Virus record (IMG/VR): IMGVR_UViG_3300006916_000254
Span: 1-29,263 of that record
Direction: 5' to 3' (one strand)
Length of the DNA: 29,263 nucleotides
Source: a virus
Made by a program: the position numbers and the translations under genes
Shown here: one piece after another, positions 1-5,561 of the stretch
Position numbering within the stretch: the stretch's first letter is position 1
Layout of the letters: each line of letters opens with the position of its first letter
Notes under the pieces: generated by a model
What the model was told of the DNA's origin: nothing
What the model saw: the letters and a program-made list of their open reading frames with translations, nothing else
Database searches by the model: none

Positions 1-64
1 TAGGAACAATAGACTTGCAGAGCGTATCAGGCTTAATGCTGGTTACTCTAAGGCTGGCCATTAG
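1..64 (+). CDS. 3' end of an unidentified early gene (cut by window edge)
   Basis: An open frame enters from the left edge (codons from position 2) and ends at TAG 62-64, leaving about 20 C-terminal residues that are rich in Arg, Asn and Ala and end in KAGH. The G of the stop codon is the first base of the hammerhead motif that follows. This matches the arrangement at 541, where a better supported gene also stops on the first hammerhead base, and that parallel is the main reason for believing the frame. No family can be recognised from so short a piece. Confidence 0.45.
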   Translation, partial: RNNRLAERIRLNAGYSKAGH

Positions 65-122
65 CAACACTGAAGAGCTCTAATTGAGCGAAACTAGGCG
101 GCTTGTCTGCCTAGTCTGTTGC
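64..122 (+). ncRNA. Type I hammerhead ribozyme, copy 1
   Basis: All core elements of a hammerhead are present in order. Stem I is GCAACA (64-69) with TGTTGC (117-122). The CUGANGA box is CTGAAGA (70-76). Stem II is GCTC (77-80) with GAGC (86-89) around a TAATT loop. The GAA core is 90-92. A93 pairs with T115 (the 15.1-16.1 pair), and stem III is CTAGGC (94-99) with GCCTAG (109-114). The cleavage-site base is C116. Position 7 of the core is A rather than the common U, but this position is variable in the family. The open end is stem I, hence type I. Cleavage is expected between 116 and 117, leaving a 5'-OH RNA upstream of the zinc-ribbon gene. No clear stem I/stem II loop contact is visible, so speed in vivo is uncertain. 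Confidence 0.88.
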
Positions 123-132
123 AAAAAGCAAC
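118..132 (+). promoter_or_regulatory. Post-cleavage 5' hairpin following hammerhead 1
   Basis: GTTGC (118-122), loop AAAAA, GCAAC (128-132). The 5' arm is also the 3' strand of hammerhead stem I, so this hairpin and the folded ribozyme exclude each other. It would sit one base from the new RNA 5' end after cleavage. A role in product release or protection of the processed mRNA end is inferred. Confidence 0.6.
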
Positions 133-158
133 CAAACAAACAACAGGAGTAATAACTT

Positions 159-305
159 ATGTTATGCTATGATTGCGGCGCCTCTGAAGGTACTTTATTA
201 AAAGAATTTCAGGAAGAGCCCGAAAAGAATTACAGCTGGGAAGACTTGGCAAAAATGACTGATGTGTGTGCCAGCTGCGGTTCTGAAAATGTAAAAACAA
301 ACTAA
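159..305 (+). CDS. Small zinc-ribbon protein, 48 aa
   Basis: The ATG at 159 is preceded by AGGAGT (145-150). The 48-residue product has two CxxC pairs: C3 and C6 at the N terminus (CYDCG) and C37 and C40 (CASCG). This is the usual four-cysteine layout of a zinc ribbon. Between them lies an acidic, charged stretch with a Trp. Such small early proteins in T7-like phages often bind host proteins or nucleic acid, but nothing here identifies a partner. It lies directly downstream of hammerhead 1 and would be the first gene on the cleaved RNA. Confidence 0.8.
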   Translation: MLCYDCGASEGTLLKEFQEEPEKNYSWEDLAKMTDVCASCGSENVKTN

Positions 306-328
306 CAAACAAATAGGAGTAAAAAACT

Positions 329-541
329 ATGTACTTTGATAATGTTAAAATAAAAGTGTTGGGCAATGAATATGACAAAAAAGGCAAGCCGTTCACTGTA
401 ACAACTCACAACTTTAATTTTTATGATGGCGTGAGAGCTAAGGACTTGGCGAAGTTTTTAGAAGAGACACAAGAAAATCTCGGCTATAGATGGAATGGCA
501 AAGTCTCAGTTAATATTGAGATTGACGCAACGGAAGAGTAG
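329..541 (+). CDS. Hypothetical early protein, 70 aa
   Basis: ATG 329 with AGGAGT at 314-319. The product is an unrecognised, soluble-looking protein with alternating hydrophobic residues near the N terminus (MYFDNVKIKVLG), a central FNFYDG segment and a beta-like C terminus (VSVNIEIDATEE), so a small alpha/beta fold is plausible. The TAG stop (539-541) ends on the first base of hammerhead 2. It therefore lies on the RNA segment bounded by the two cleavage sites, together with the zinc-ribbon gene. Function unknown. Confidence 0.75.
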   Translation: MYFDNVKIKVLGNEYDKKGKPFTVTTHNFNFYDGVRAKDLAKFLEETQENLGYRWNGKVSVNIEIDATEE

Positions 542-601
542 TAACACTGAAGAGCCTTTAATAGGCGAAACTAGGGTTGACTTTCAATCCTAGTCTGTTA
601 C
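541..601 (+). ncRNA. Type I hammerhead ribozyme, copy 2
   Basis: Same architecture as the copy at 64-122 but with different stem bases. Stem I is GTAACA (541-546) with TGTTAC (596-601). The core box is CTGAAGA (547-553). Stem II is GCCT (554-557) with AGGC (563-566) around TTAAT. The GAA core is 567-569, and A570 pairs with T594. Stem III is ten pairs, 571-580 with 584-593, closed by CTT. The cleavage base is C595. The two copies keep the core bases while stems I, II and III change by compensating substitutions. That is strong evidence for selection on RNA structure. Expected cut: 595/596, upstream of the 192-residue gene. Confidence 0.9.
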
Positions 602-608
602 AAATAAC
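597..608 (+). promoter_or_regulatory. Post-cleavage 5' hairpin following hammerhead 2
   Basis: GTTA (597-600), loop CAAA, TAAC (605-608). As after hammerhead 1, the 5' arm is taken from the 3' strand of stem I, and the hairpin would start one base inside the cleaved RNA end. The arms differ from copy 1 (GTTGC/GCAAC) yet remain complementary. The stem is short, so it is only marginally stable on its own. Confidence 0.5.
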
Positions 609-658
609 CTTAAGACTTGACGGCGATTTGTAAACAACAAACAATAGGAGTGTGATAT

Positions 659-1237
659 ATGCTAGACTGGAAACAACGCAGCGTCTTAGTTGACAATGAA
701 AAGACTAGACGGCGTTTTTTATCTGATGAAGAGTTCAAATTTGATTGCTCTATATCAGACAAACTTATGGGTCATTGGTACTTAGGCCGTTGCGATTATG
801 AGGCAGCAGGCGTAAGTAAAGAAGACTTCCATAAGTATAGACTAAACAGAGATAAACTTTTAGACTATCACCAATTTACATTTTCTTATGTAAACTGTGA
901 TAATCAAAATAGTTTTGAAAAGTTTAGTAGGTTATGTGAGAAGTACAACATAAAAGATATTGAATGGATGCCTAAGACTAAACGAGAAAATGATGGCTAC
1001 AATAAAAGTTACATTCAACAACTTATATTGGACTTTGTACACAACAATGAGAAATCTAAGAAAAAACCTTTACTGGCCAAACTTAGAGCTAAATTCCCTG
1101 ATGTTAAACCTATTAGTCTTAACACTCAGTTAAACAATTTGTTAAAACACAGGGCTCTTGAAATAGATACAAAGTACAAAACTAAACCGTTAGTAATAGA
1201 AGGTGCCTACTTTAAAAGTTGGTATTCAACTAAATGA
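659..1237 (+). CDS. Hypothetical early protein, 192 aa
   Basis: ATG 659 with AGGAGTG just upstream. The protein is unrecognised. It is rich in Lys, Asp, Asn and aromatic residues, with no membrane segment. The C-terminal half (about residues 110-192) contains a helix followed by a basic segment and a leucine-rich helix (LNTQLNNLLKHRAL), compatible with a small winged-helix or other DNA-binding fold, though this is only an impression. The stop TGA (1235-1237) overlaps the ATG of the next small ORF (1234), so the two are probably translationally coupled. It would be the first gene on the RNA released by hammerhead 2. Confidence 0.75.
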   Translation: MLDWKQRSVLVDNEKTRRRFLSDEEFKFDCSISDKLMGHWYLGRCDYEAAGVSKEDFHKYRLNRDKLLDYHQFTFSYVNCDNQNSFEKFSRLCEKYNIKDIEWMPKTKRENDGYNKSYIQQLILDFVHNNEKSKKKPLLAKLRAKFPDVKPISLNTQLNNLLKHRALEIDTKYKTKPLVIEGAYFKSWYSTK

Positions 1238-1338
1238 CGGAGCTATTTTTGTCTATACCTACAGACCTGCAAGTAATTATACTTGCGGGTCTAGTGTTTT
1301 ATGTGTATTTAACTATAACAGAGGAACGTAACAAATGA
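1234..1338 (+). CDS. Small single-span membrane protein, 34 aa
   Basis: This frame is under the usual length cut-off but is convincingly placed. Its ATG overlaps the preceding stop as ATGA (1234-1237), and its own TGA (1336-1338) overlaps the next ATG (1335) in the same way. The product starts MTELFLSIP, has a hydrophobic stretch at about residues 13-28 (LQVIILAGLVFYVYLT) and ends in charged residues (EERNK). That is the layout of a one-pass membrane peptide with a short periplasmic or cytoplasmic tail. Function is unknown; holin-like, superinfection-exclusion or host-membrane-effector roles are all possible. A strong RNA hairpin (1263-1292) lies inside the frame. Confidence 0.6.
   Translation: MTELFLSIPTDLQVIILAGLVFYVYLTITEERNK
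1263..1292 (+). other. Strong RNA hairpin (processing site or weak terminator)
   Basis: AGACCTGCAAGTA (1263-1275) pairs with TACTTGCGGGTCT (1280-1292) around an ATTA loop: 13 pairs with one G-U. Only a short T run (TTTT, 1297-1300) follows, at some distance, so it is not a convincing intrinsic terminator. T7-like early RNAs are commonly cut by RNase III at such stems; that reading is inference. It lies within the 34-residue membrane ORF. Confidence 0.5.
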
Positions 1339-1529
1339 CATGGAAAAAGAAATATCAAATTATCAGGTTTTTACAACGCACATTTAGTTTAGAAGACCAT
1401 GATAATTTAACAGCTAATCAAGTAGCGCATAGGTCAGCTATTTTAATTGAGCGTATTATTGAAGGTAAAGAGACACCTAAAGTAAACCTTGAAAAAGAAC
1501 TTATGCTATCTTTGAGAATACCTGACTAA
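1335..1529 (+). CDS. Hypothetical early protein, 64 aa
   Basis: ATG 1335 overlaps the stop of the 34-residue ORF and has AGAGGAA upstream (1319-1325). The product is a small, mostly helical, charged protein: a basic N terminus (MTWKKKYQIIRFLQRTF), a middle segment NLTANQVAHRSAILIERII, and a C-terminal helix. Not recognised. Its TAA stop (1527-1529) is the first triplet of a predicted phage promoter, and it is the last gene before the RNA polymerase. Confidence 0.7.
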   Translation: MTWKKKYQIIRFLQRTFSLEDHDNLTANQVAHRSAILIERIIEGKETPKVNLEKELMLSLRIPD

Positions 1530-1544
1530 GGTACCCATAGTAGA
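1527..1544 (+). promoter_or_regulatory. Predicted phage RNAP promoter P1 (upstream of RNAP gene)
   Basis: TAAGGTACCCATAGTAGA, one of six similar 18-mers in the window (consensus TAAnGTwCCCnTnnTAGA). It resembles the T7 promoter layout (TAA, then an A/C-rich recognition block, then TA followed by an initiating G). The likely start is G1543. The TAA doubles as the stop codon of the previous gene. It would give autogenous transcription of the polymerase gene. Confidence 0.75.
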
Positions 1545-1584
1545 TACTAACAACATTAACCCACAATATACAAAGGAGTTAACA

Positions 1585-4032
1585 TTGGTTAAATTAATAG
1601 AGAGCATGCCAACTTACAATGATGAGCTGGCGCACGAAAAAGAGATGGCTGAACTTGGTAAAAATAGAACCAACAAAAGGCTTGTCTCACATGTAGAACG
1701 AGAAGAAGAGAGTGTCACCAGTTACGGTAAAGTTATGGTGGCCAACACTATCAGACCTTTAGCAATGGCTATTGCTGAATGGATTGAAGATACGTCTAAA
1801 AAGACTATAGGTAAACCGCCTATTGCTTTTGTGAAACTTTGCGAAGTGGAGCCTGAAGTATTGGCTTTGATTACTGGTAAGCATATTATTAATACAATTA
1901 CTCAGTATAAACCACTTACTGCAACCTGTATCTCACTTGGTGGTAAAGTTGAAACTGAAATATCATTAAAGAATTTCAAAAACTTAAACCCTGAACTTTA
2001 TCAAACTGTTAAAGCTGACTTGGATAAACGTTCTTTTAACTACACTTATAAAAGACGTAAGTTAAGAGAGAGTGCTAAACGTGATGAAGTGATGAGCTGG
2101 GAGGAGTGGACTACACCAACTAAACTTCATGTAGGTATTAGACTTGTTGAACTTATGATTTATGCAACAGGTTTAATTGAGATAGGAACTGAAACTGTCA
2201 AACATAAAAAAGCTAAAATAATAAAACAGACAGATAAGACTAGAGAGTGGATTAAAAACAGGAATGGTTTTAATGAGTTATTAAACCCAGAGTATCTACC
2301 CACAGTTATGCCGCCAAAGGCGTGGTCAACTGTAGTTGGCGGTGGGTATTGGACTAAAGAGTTACCTGAGTTGGACTTAGTTAAACAAAAGAATAAACTG
2401 TTTAAAAAAGAACTTGAGAACTTTGACATGCCTGAAGTTTATGCTGCTGTGAATACCATGCAGAATACACCGTATAAGATAAACAAGTTTGTTTTAAAAG
2501 TTATGCAGGAAGCTTGGGACAAAGGTTTGGCCATTGGTGGTATGCCACCTAACGTTAACTATGACATACCAAACAAACCACACGACATTGAGACAAACGC
2601 AGAGAGCCGTAAAGACTGGAAAAGAAAAGCTGTAATGGTTCACACTGAAAATGCTAGGATGTTTTCTAAAAGATTACTCTATGCTAAAATTATGTGGCTT
2701 GCAGAAAAATTTAAAGATTATCAAACTTTATATTTTCCATTGCAATTAGATTTTAGAGGTAGAGCATATTGTGTACCTGCTTTTCTAAATTATCAAAGTA
2801 TTACAGGTGCTAAAGCTTTATTGTCGTTTGCCAGAGGAAAAGAAATCACAAAAGAAAACAAAGGTGATTACTGGCTGGCTATTCATGGAGCCAACATGTT
2901 TGGACAAGATAAAATATCTTTAGAAGAGCGTGTTGAGTGGGTAAAAAACAATGAAGATATGATAATCAAATGTGCTGAAGACCCATTTACGAATAGACAA
3001 TGGGAAGATGCATCAAATGGCTATCAATTTTTAGCGTTCTGTGATGAGTGGTCTAAGTTTAAAAAAGAAGGTTATGGTTTTGTGTCTCACATACCAGTGA
3101 GTGTTGATGGTTCATGTAATGGACTTCAAGTTTACTCATTGATGTTAAGAGACAGTAAAGCTGGTAAGCTTGTTAACTTACTGCCTACAGATAAACCACA
3201 AGACATCTATCAATTAGTTGCTGATGCTGTAATTGAAAAACTAAAAGTTGATGCTGCGGAAAATAAACCGTATGCACAACTATGGTTGGATTATGGTATC
3301 AAACGTTCAACAACAAAGCGTAGTATTATGACTATCTGTTATGGTTCAACTAGATATTCATGTACAGACTTTGTGATTGAAGATTTAACTAAAAGAAAAG
3401 ACAAAGGTGAAAACCATCCATTTATTGACGACCTGTTTAGGCCTGCAAGTTACCTTGCTGGTGTAATCTGGGACAGTATTGGTGACAACCTTGCTTCAGC
3501 TAGAATTGGAATGGACTACTTACAAACCATTGCAAGAGTTGTTGCGAGAGAGCAACTTCCAATACATTGGATAACACCTGTTGGCTTCCCTGTTTATCAG
3601 TCTTACCCTGAGATGAAATCTAAAAGAGTTAAGGCTATGTTAATGGGTGAAGTTATTAAACCAAGAATTAACACTGAGACTGACTTAACTGATAAGTTAA
3701 GAATGGGTAACGGTGTTGCGCCAAACCTTGTTCACAGTGTTGACAGTGCTGCTATGATGAAGACTGTTAATATTGCACACAAGAATGGTATTCAAAACTT
3801 TTGTAATGTACATGATAGTTTTGGAACCACAGCTGGTGATGTTGAAGTTTTAAACCAGTCGTTGAGAGAAGCGTTTGTAACTATGTTTTCTGAAAATGAT
3901 ATTTTAGAAAATTTTAGAAATGACGTTTTGAAACAATTACCTGTTGAACTTCATAAAAAAATACCTGAGGCACCTAGTAAAGGTAACTTAGATATAAACC
4001 AACTACGGGAAAGCAAATTCTTCTTTGCGTAA
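1585..4032 (+). CDS. Single-subunit DNA-directed RNA polymerase (T7 gp1 type)
   Basis: Transcribes the phage middle and late genes from phage-specific promoters. The 815-residue length is close to T7's 883. Catalytic motifs are intact. Motif A is VDGSCNGLQ with D508 (T7 D537). Motif B is TKRSIMTICYGS with K578 and Y586 (T7 K631 and Y639, same 8-residue spacing). Motif C is VHDSFGT with D744 (T7 D812). The chosen start is TTG at 1585, 6 bases after AAGGAG (1573-1578). An in-frame ATG at 1606 lacks a well-placed ribosome site. The C terminus ends FFFA (T7 ends FAFA), matching the family's aromatic foot. It is preceded by predicted promoter P1 and followed by P2, so it can amplify its own synthesis. 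Confidence 0.98.
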   Translation: MVKLIESMPTYNDELAHEKEMAELGKNRTNKRLVSHVEREEESVTSYGKVMVANTIRPLAMAIAEWIEDTSKKTIGKPPIAFVKLCEVEPEVLALITGKHIINTITQYKPLTATCISLGGKVETEISLKNFKNLNPELYQTVKADLDKRSFNYTYKRRKLRESAKRDEVMSWEEWTTPTKLHVGIRLVELMIYATGLIEIGTETVKHKKAKIIKQTDKTREWIKNRNGFNELLNPEYLPTVMPPKAWSTVVGGGYWTKELPELDLVKQKNKLFKKELENFDMPEVYAAVNTMQNTPYKINKFVLKVMQEAWDKGLAIGGMPPNVNYDIPNKPHDIETNAESRKDWKRKAVMVHTENARMFSKRLLYAKIMWLAEKFKDYQTLYFPLQLDFRGRAYCVPAFLNYQSITGAKALLSFARGKEITKENKGDYWLAIHGANMFGQDKISLEERVEWVKNNEDMIIKCAEDPFTNRQWEDASNGYQFLAFCDEWSKFKKEGYGFVSHIPVSVDGSCNGLQVYSLMLRDSKAGKLVNLLPTDKPQDIYQLVADAVIEKLKVDAAENKPYAQLWLDYGIKRSTTKRSIMTICYGSTRYSCTDFVIEDLTKRKDKGENHPFIDDLFRPASYLAGVIWDSIGDNLASARIGMDYLQTIARVVAREQLPIHWITPVGFPVYQSYPEMKSKRVKAMLMGEVIKPRINTETDLTDKLRMGNGVAPNLVHSVDSAAMMKTVNIAHKNGIQNFCNVHDSFGTTAGDVEVLNQSLREAFVTMFSENDILENFRNDVLKQLPVELHKKIPEAPSKGNLDINQLRESKFFFA

Positions 4033-4047
4033 GGTTCCCATAGTAGA
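4030..4047 (+). promoter_or_regulatory. Predicted phage RNAP promoter P2 (upstream of SSB)
   Basis: TAAGGTTCCCATAGTAGA, 17 of 18 bases identical to P1. Its TAA is the stop codon of the RNA polymerase gene. It stands 25 bases before the SSB gene, so it would drive the replication block. Likely first transcribed base G4046. Confidence 0.75.
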
Positions 4048-4071
4048 ATAAAAAACCATAAAGGAGAAAAA

Positions 4072-4695
4072 ATGGCAAAAAATATGTATGCCAAAATTGT
4101 TAGTCCAGAAGGCGTGTCTAAATACGCATGGCTAACAAAACCTGACACTAAGTTTGACAAAGACGGACACTTTAAAGTTAATCTTGTCGTTAGTGCAGAA
4201 GAGGCTCAGCCATTAATCCAACAGATTGATGCTGAGATGAAAAAAAGTGCTGAGATAGCTAAAGAGAAAAATAAAAAAGCTGTCAAAATGGCAAACCCAC
4301 CGTATGAAACAGAGACTGATGACACTGGTGCAGAAACTGGTAACATTGAGTTTAAGTTTAAACGTAAGGCACAAATCATAGCATCAGATGGTAAAGTTAT
4401 ACCTTTTAAGGTAGCTATCTTTGATAGTTCTGGAACACCTATGACTGATACTAATGTTTGGTCGGGTAGTAAAATGAAAGTCAGTGCGGAATTAGTACAC
4501 TGGTACACCGCAATGGCAGGTGCTGGCGTGTCTCTTAGATTAAGAGCAGTACAAATAACTGAACTTGTTGAAGGCGGTTCAGACAATGCGTCTGGATATG
4601 GCTTTGATAAAGTTGATAATGGTTATGTAGCACCAGAAAAGGTAAAAGAGGATGTGGCAGCAAAGACTGAAGAGAGCCAAGAAGCTGACTTCTAA
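4072..4695 (+). CDS. Single-stranded DNA-binding protein (T7 gp2.5 type)
   Basis: Coats single-stranded DNA at the replication fork and coordinates polymerase and helicase. The 207-residue product begins with a beta-rich OB-fold-like region (MYAKIVSPEGVSKYAWLTKPD, with FKVNLVVS further on). It has a charged helix at about residues 50-75. The C-terminal tail is acidic and ends EADF. An acidic tail with terminal Phe is the hallmark of gp2.5 and is the contact for DNA polymerase and helicase. Its position between RNAP and endonuclease I matches T7. Start ATG 4072 follows AAGGAG. The 3' end overlaps endonuclease I by 44 bases. Confidence 0.93.
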   Translation: MAKNMYAKIVSPEGVSKYAWLTKPDTKFDKDGHFKVNLVVSAEEAQPLIQQIDAEMKKSAEIAKEKNKKAVKMANPPYETETDDTGAETGNIEFKFKRKAQIIASDGKVIPFKVAIFDSSGTPMTDTNVWSGSKMKVSAELVHWYTAMAGAGVSLRLRAVQITELVEGGSDNASGYGFDKVDNGYVAPEKVKEDVAAKTEESQEADF

Positions 4696-5071
4696 ACAAG
4701 TTGGACTTAGATATGGTTTTCGTTCTGGACTTGAAGAACAAGTTGCTACAGAATTGAGAAACAAAAGTGTTATGTATGAGTTTGAAAAGACTAAACTAAA
4801 ATATGTTAAGCCTCAAAAAGCTCATACATACACACCTGATTTTTATTTACCAAAACAAAATATTTATATTGAAACTAAAGGTTTGTTTACTACACAAGAC
4901 AGACAAAAAATGCGTCTTGTAAAAGAACAACATCCAGAATTAGATATTAGATTTGTATTTAGTAATTCAAATTCAAGAATTACAAAGAAATCAAAAACAA
5001 CTTATGCAATGTGGTGTGAGAAGTATGGTTTTAAATATGCTGACAAACATATACCTAAGGAGTGGATATGA
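4652..5071 (+). CDS. Endonuclease I, Holliday-junction resolvase (T7 gp3 type)
   Basis: Resolves branched DNA and helps degrade host DNA. The 139-residue product matches the T7 enzyme closely in motifs: FRSGLEEQ near the N terminus with E28/E29 (T7 E20), YTPDFYLP with D63 (T7 D55), and IETKG with E74 and K76 (T7 E65 and K67). Further matches are EQHPELDIRFVF and ADKHIPKEWI. The start at 4652 lies inside the SSB gene in another frame. It gives an N-terminal extension of about 22 residues before FRSGLE, slightly longer than in T7. The stop TGA overlaps the amidase ATG. Confidence 0.97.
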   Translation: MWQQRLKRAKKLTSKQVGLRYGFRSGLEEQVATELRNKSVMYEFEKTKLKYVKPQKAHTYTPDFYLPKQNIYIETKGLFTTQDRQKMRLVKEQHPELDIRFVFSNSNSRITKKSKTTYAMWCEKYGFKYADKHIPKEWI

Positions 5072-5493
5072 GTAACTTAAGAAAAGATACTAAGTATATT
5101 GTCATTCATTCGTCTGACACGCATCCAGAAGAAAATATACAAGTTAAAGATTTAGAAGTACAACACAGAAAAGAAGGTTTATTTTCATGTGCATTTCACA
5201 AAGTTATAACTAGAGATGGTGAAGTGCAGGATGGAAGAGATATTCAGATAGCTGGCGCACACATAGAAACTACAGCTGAGCTATCTAACAAAAATTCCAT
5301 TGGTGTCTGCTTAATTGGTGGACTGACACCAGAGGGACAACCTGATTGTAATTTTACTTTCAAACAGTATGAGAGTTTAGTTAAGCTCATAGATGTTTTA
5401 AAAGCCAATTACAAAAAGGTTGAAGTTGTTGGTCACAGAGATGTGACTAGCTCCAAAGCTCCGCATTTCAATGTTAAAGAATTGCTGAGCTAG
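5068..5493 (+). CDS. N-acetylmuramoyl-L-alanine amidase family protein (T7 gp3.5 lysozyme type)
   Basis: T7 lysozyme cuts the amide bond between muramic acid and peptide and also binds phage RNAP to restrain transcription. The chosen start is ATG 5068, five bases after AAGGAGT. An upstream GTG at 5062 overlaps that ribosome site. The 141-residue fold is clear: VIHSSDT with H14 (T7 H17), SIGVCLIGG, and VVGHRDV with H123 (T7 H122) and K130 (T7 K128). Two active-site positions differ. F43 replaces T7 Tyr46 (AFHKVI against GYHFII). The CPSF motif carrying zinc ligand Cys130 is replaced by PHF, where H133 might substitute. Enzyme activity is therefore uncertain; the RNAP-regulating role could still hold. 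Confidence 0.93.
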   Translation: MSNLRKDTKYIVIHSSDTHPEENIQVKDLEVQHRKEGLFSCAFHKVITRDGEVQDGRDIQIAGAHIETTAELSNKNSIGVCLIGGLTPEGQPDCNFTFKQYESLVKLIDVLKANYKKVEVVGHRDVTSSKAPHFNVKELLS

Positions 5494-5506
5494 TTTGTTT
5501 GTTAAG

Positions 5507-5538
5507 CTCTGGGTGTAAAAACCCAGAGTGAAACACTC
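5507..5538 (+). other. Two overlapping RNA hairpins upstream of primase-helicase
   Basis: CTCTGGGT (5507-5514) pairs perfectly with ACCCAGAG (5521-5528) around GTAAAA. A second stem, GAGTG (5526-5530) with CACTC (5534-5538), shares GAG with the first, so only one can be complete at a time. No T run follows. Candidate for an RNase III-type processing site or a translational control element of the primase gene. Function unproven. Confidence 0.5.
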
Positions 5539-5561
5539 AAAATATTTTAGGAAAAAAATTT

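Noticed and set aside
4206-4586. Minus-strand open frame of 126 codons opposite the SSB gene, and other minus-strand frames.
   Set aside because: They lie opposite clearly conserved + strand genes and show low-complexity, shadow-type composition with no supporting start context. No + strand gap is left for them.
4669-4695. CTGAAGAG near the SSB 3' end, and CTGAAGAGAG at 8118, as further hammerheads.
   Set aside because: No GAAA core or supporting stems follow; both are ordinary coding sequence.
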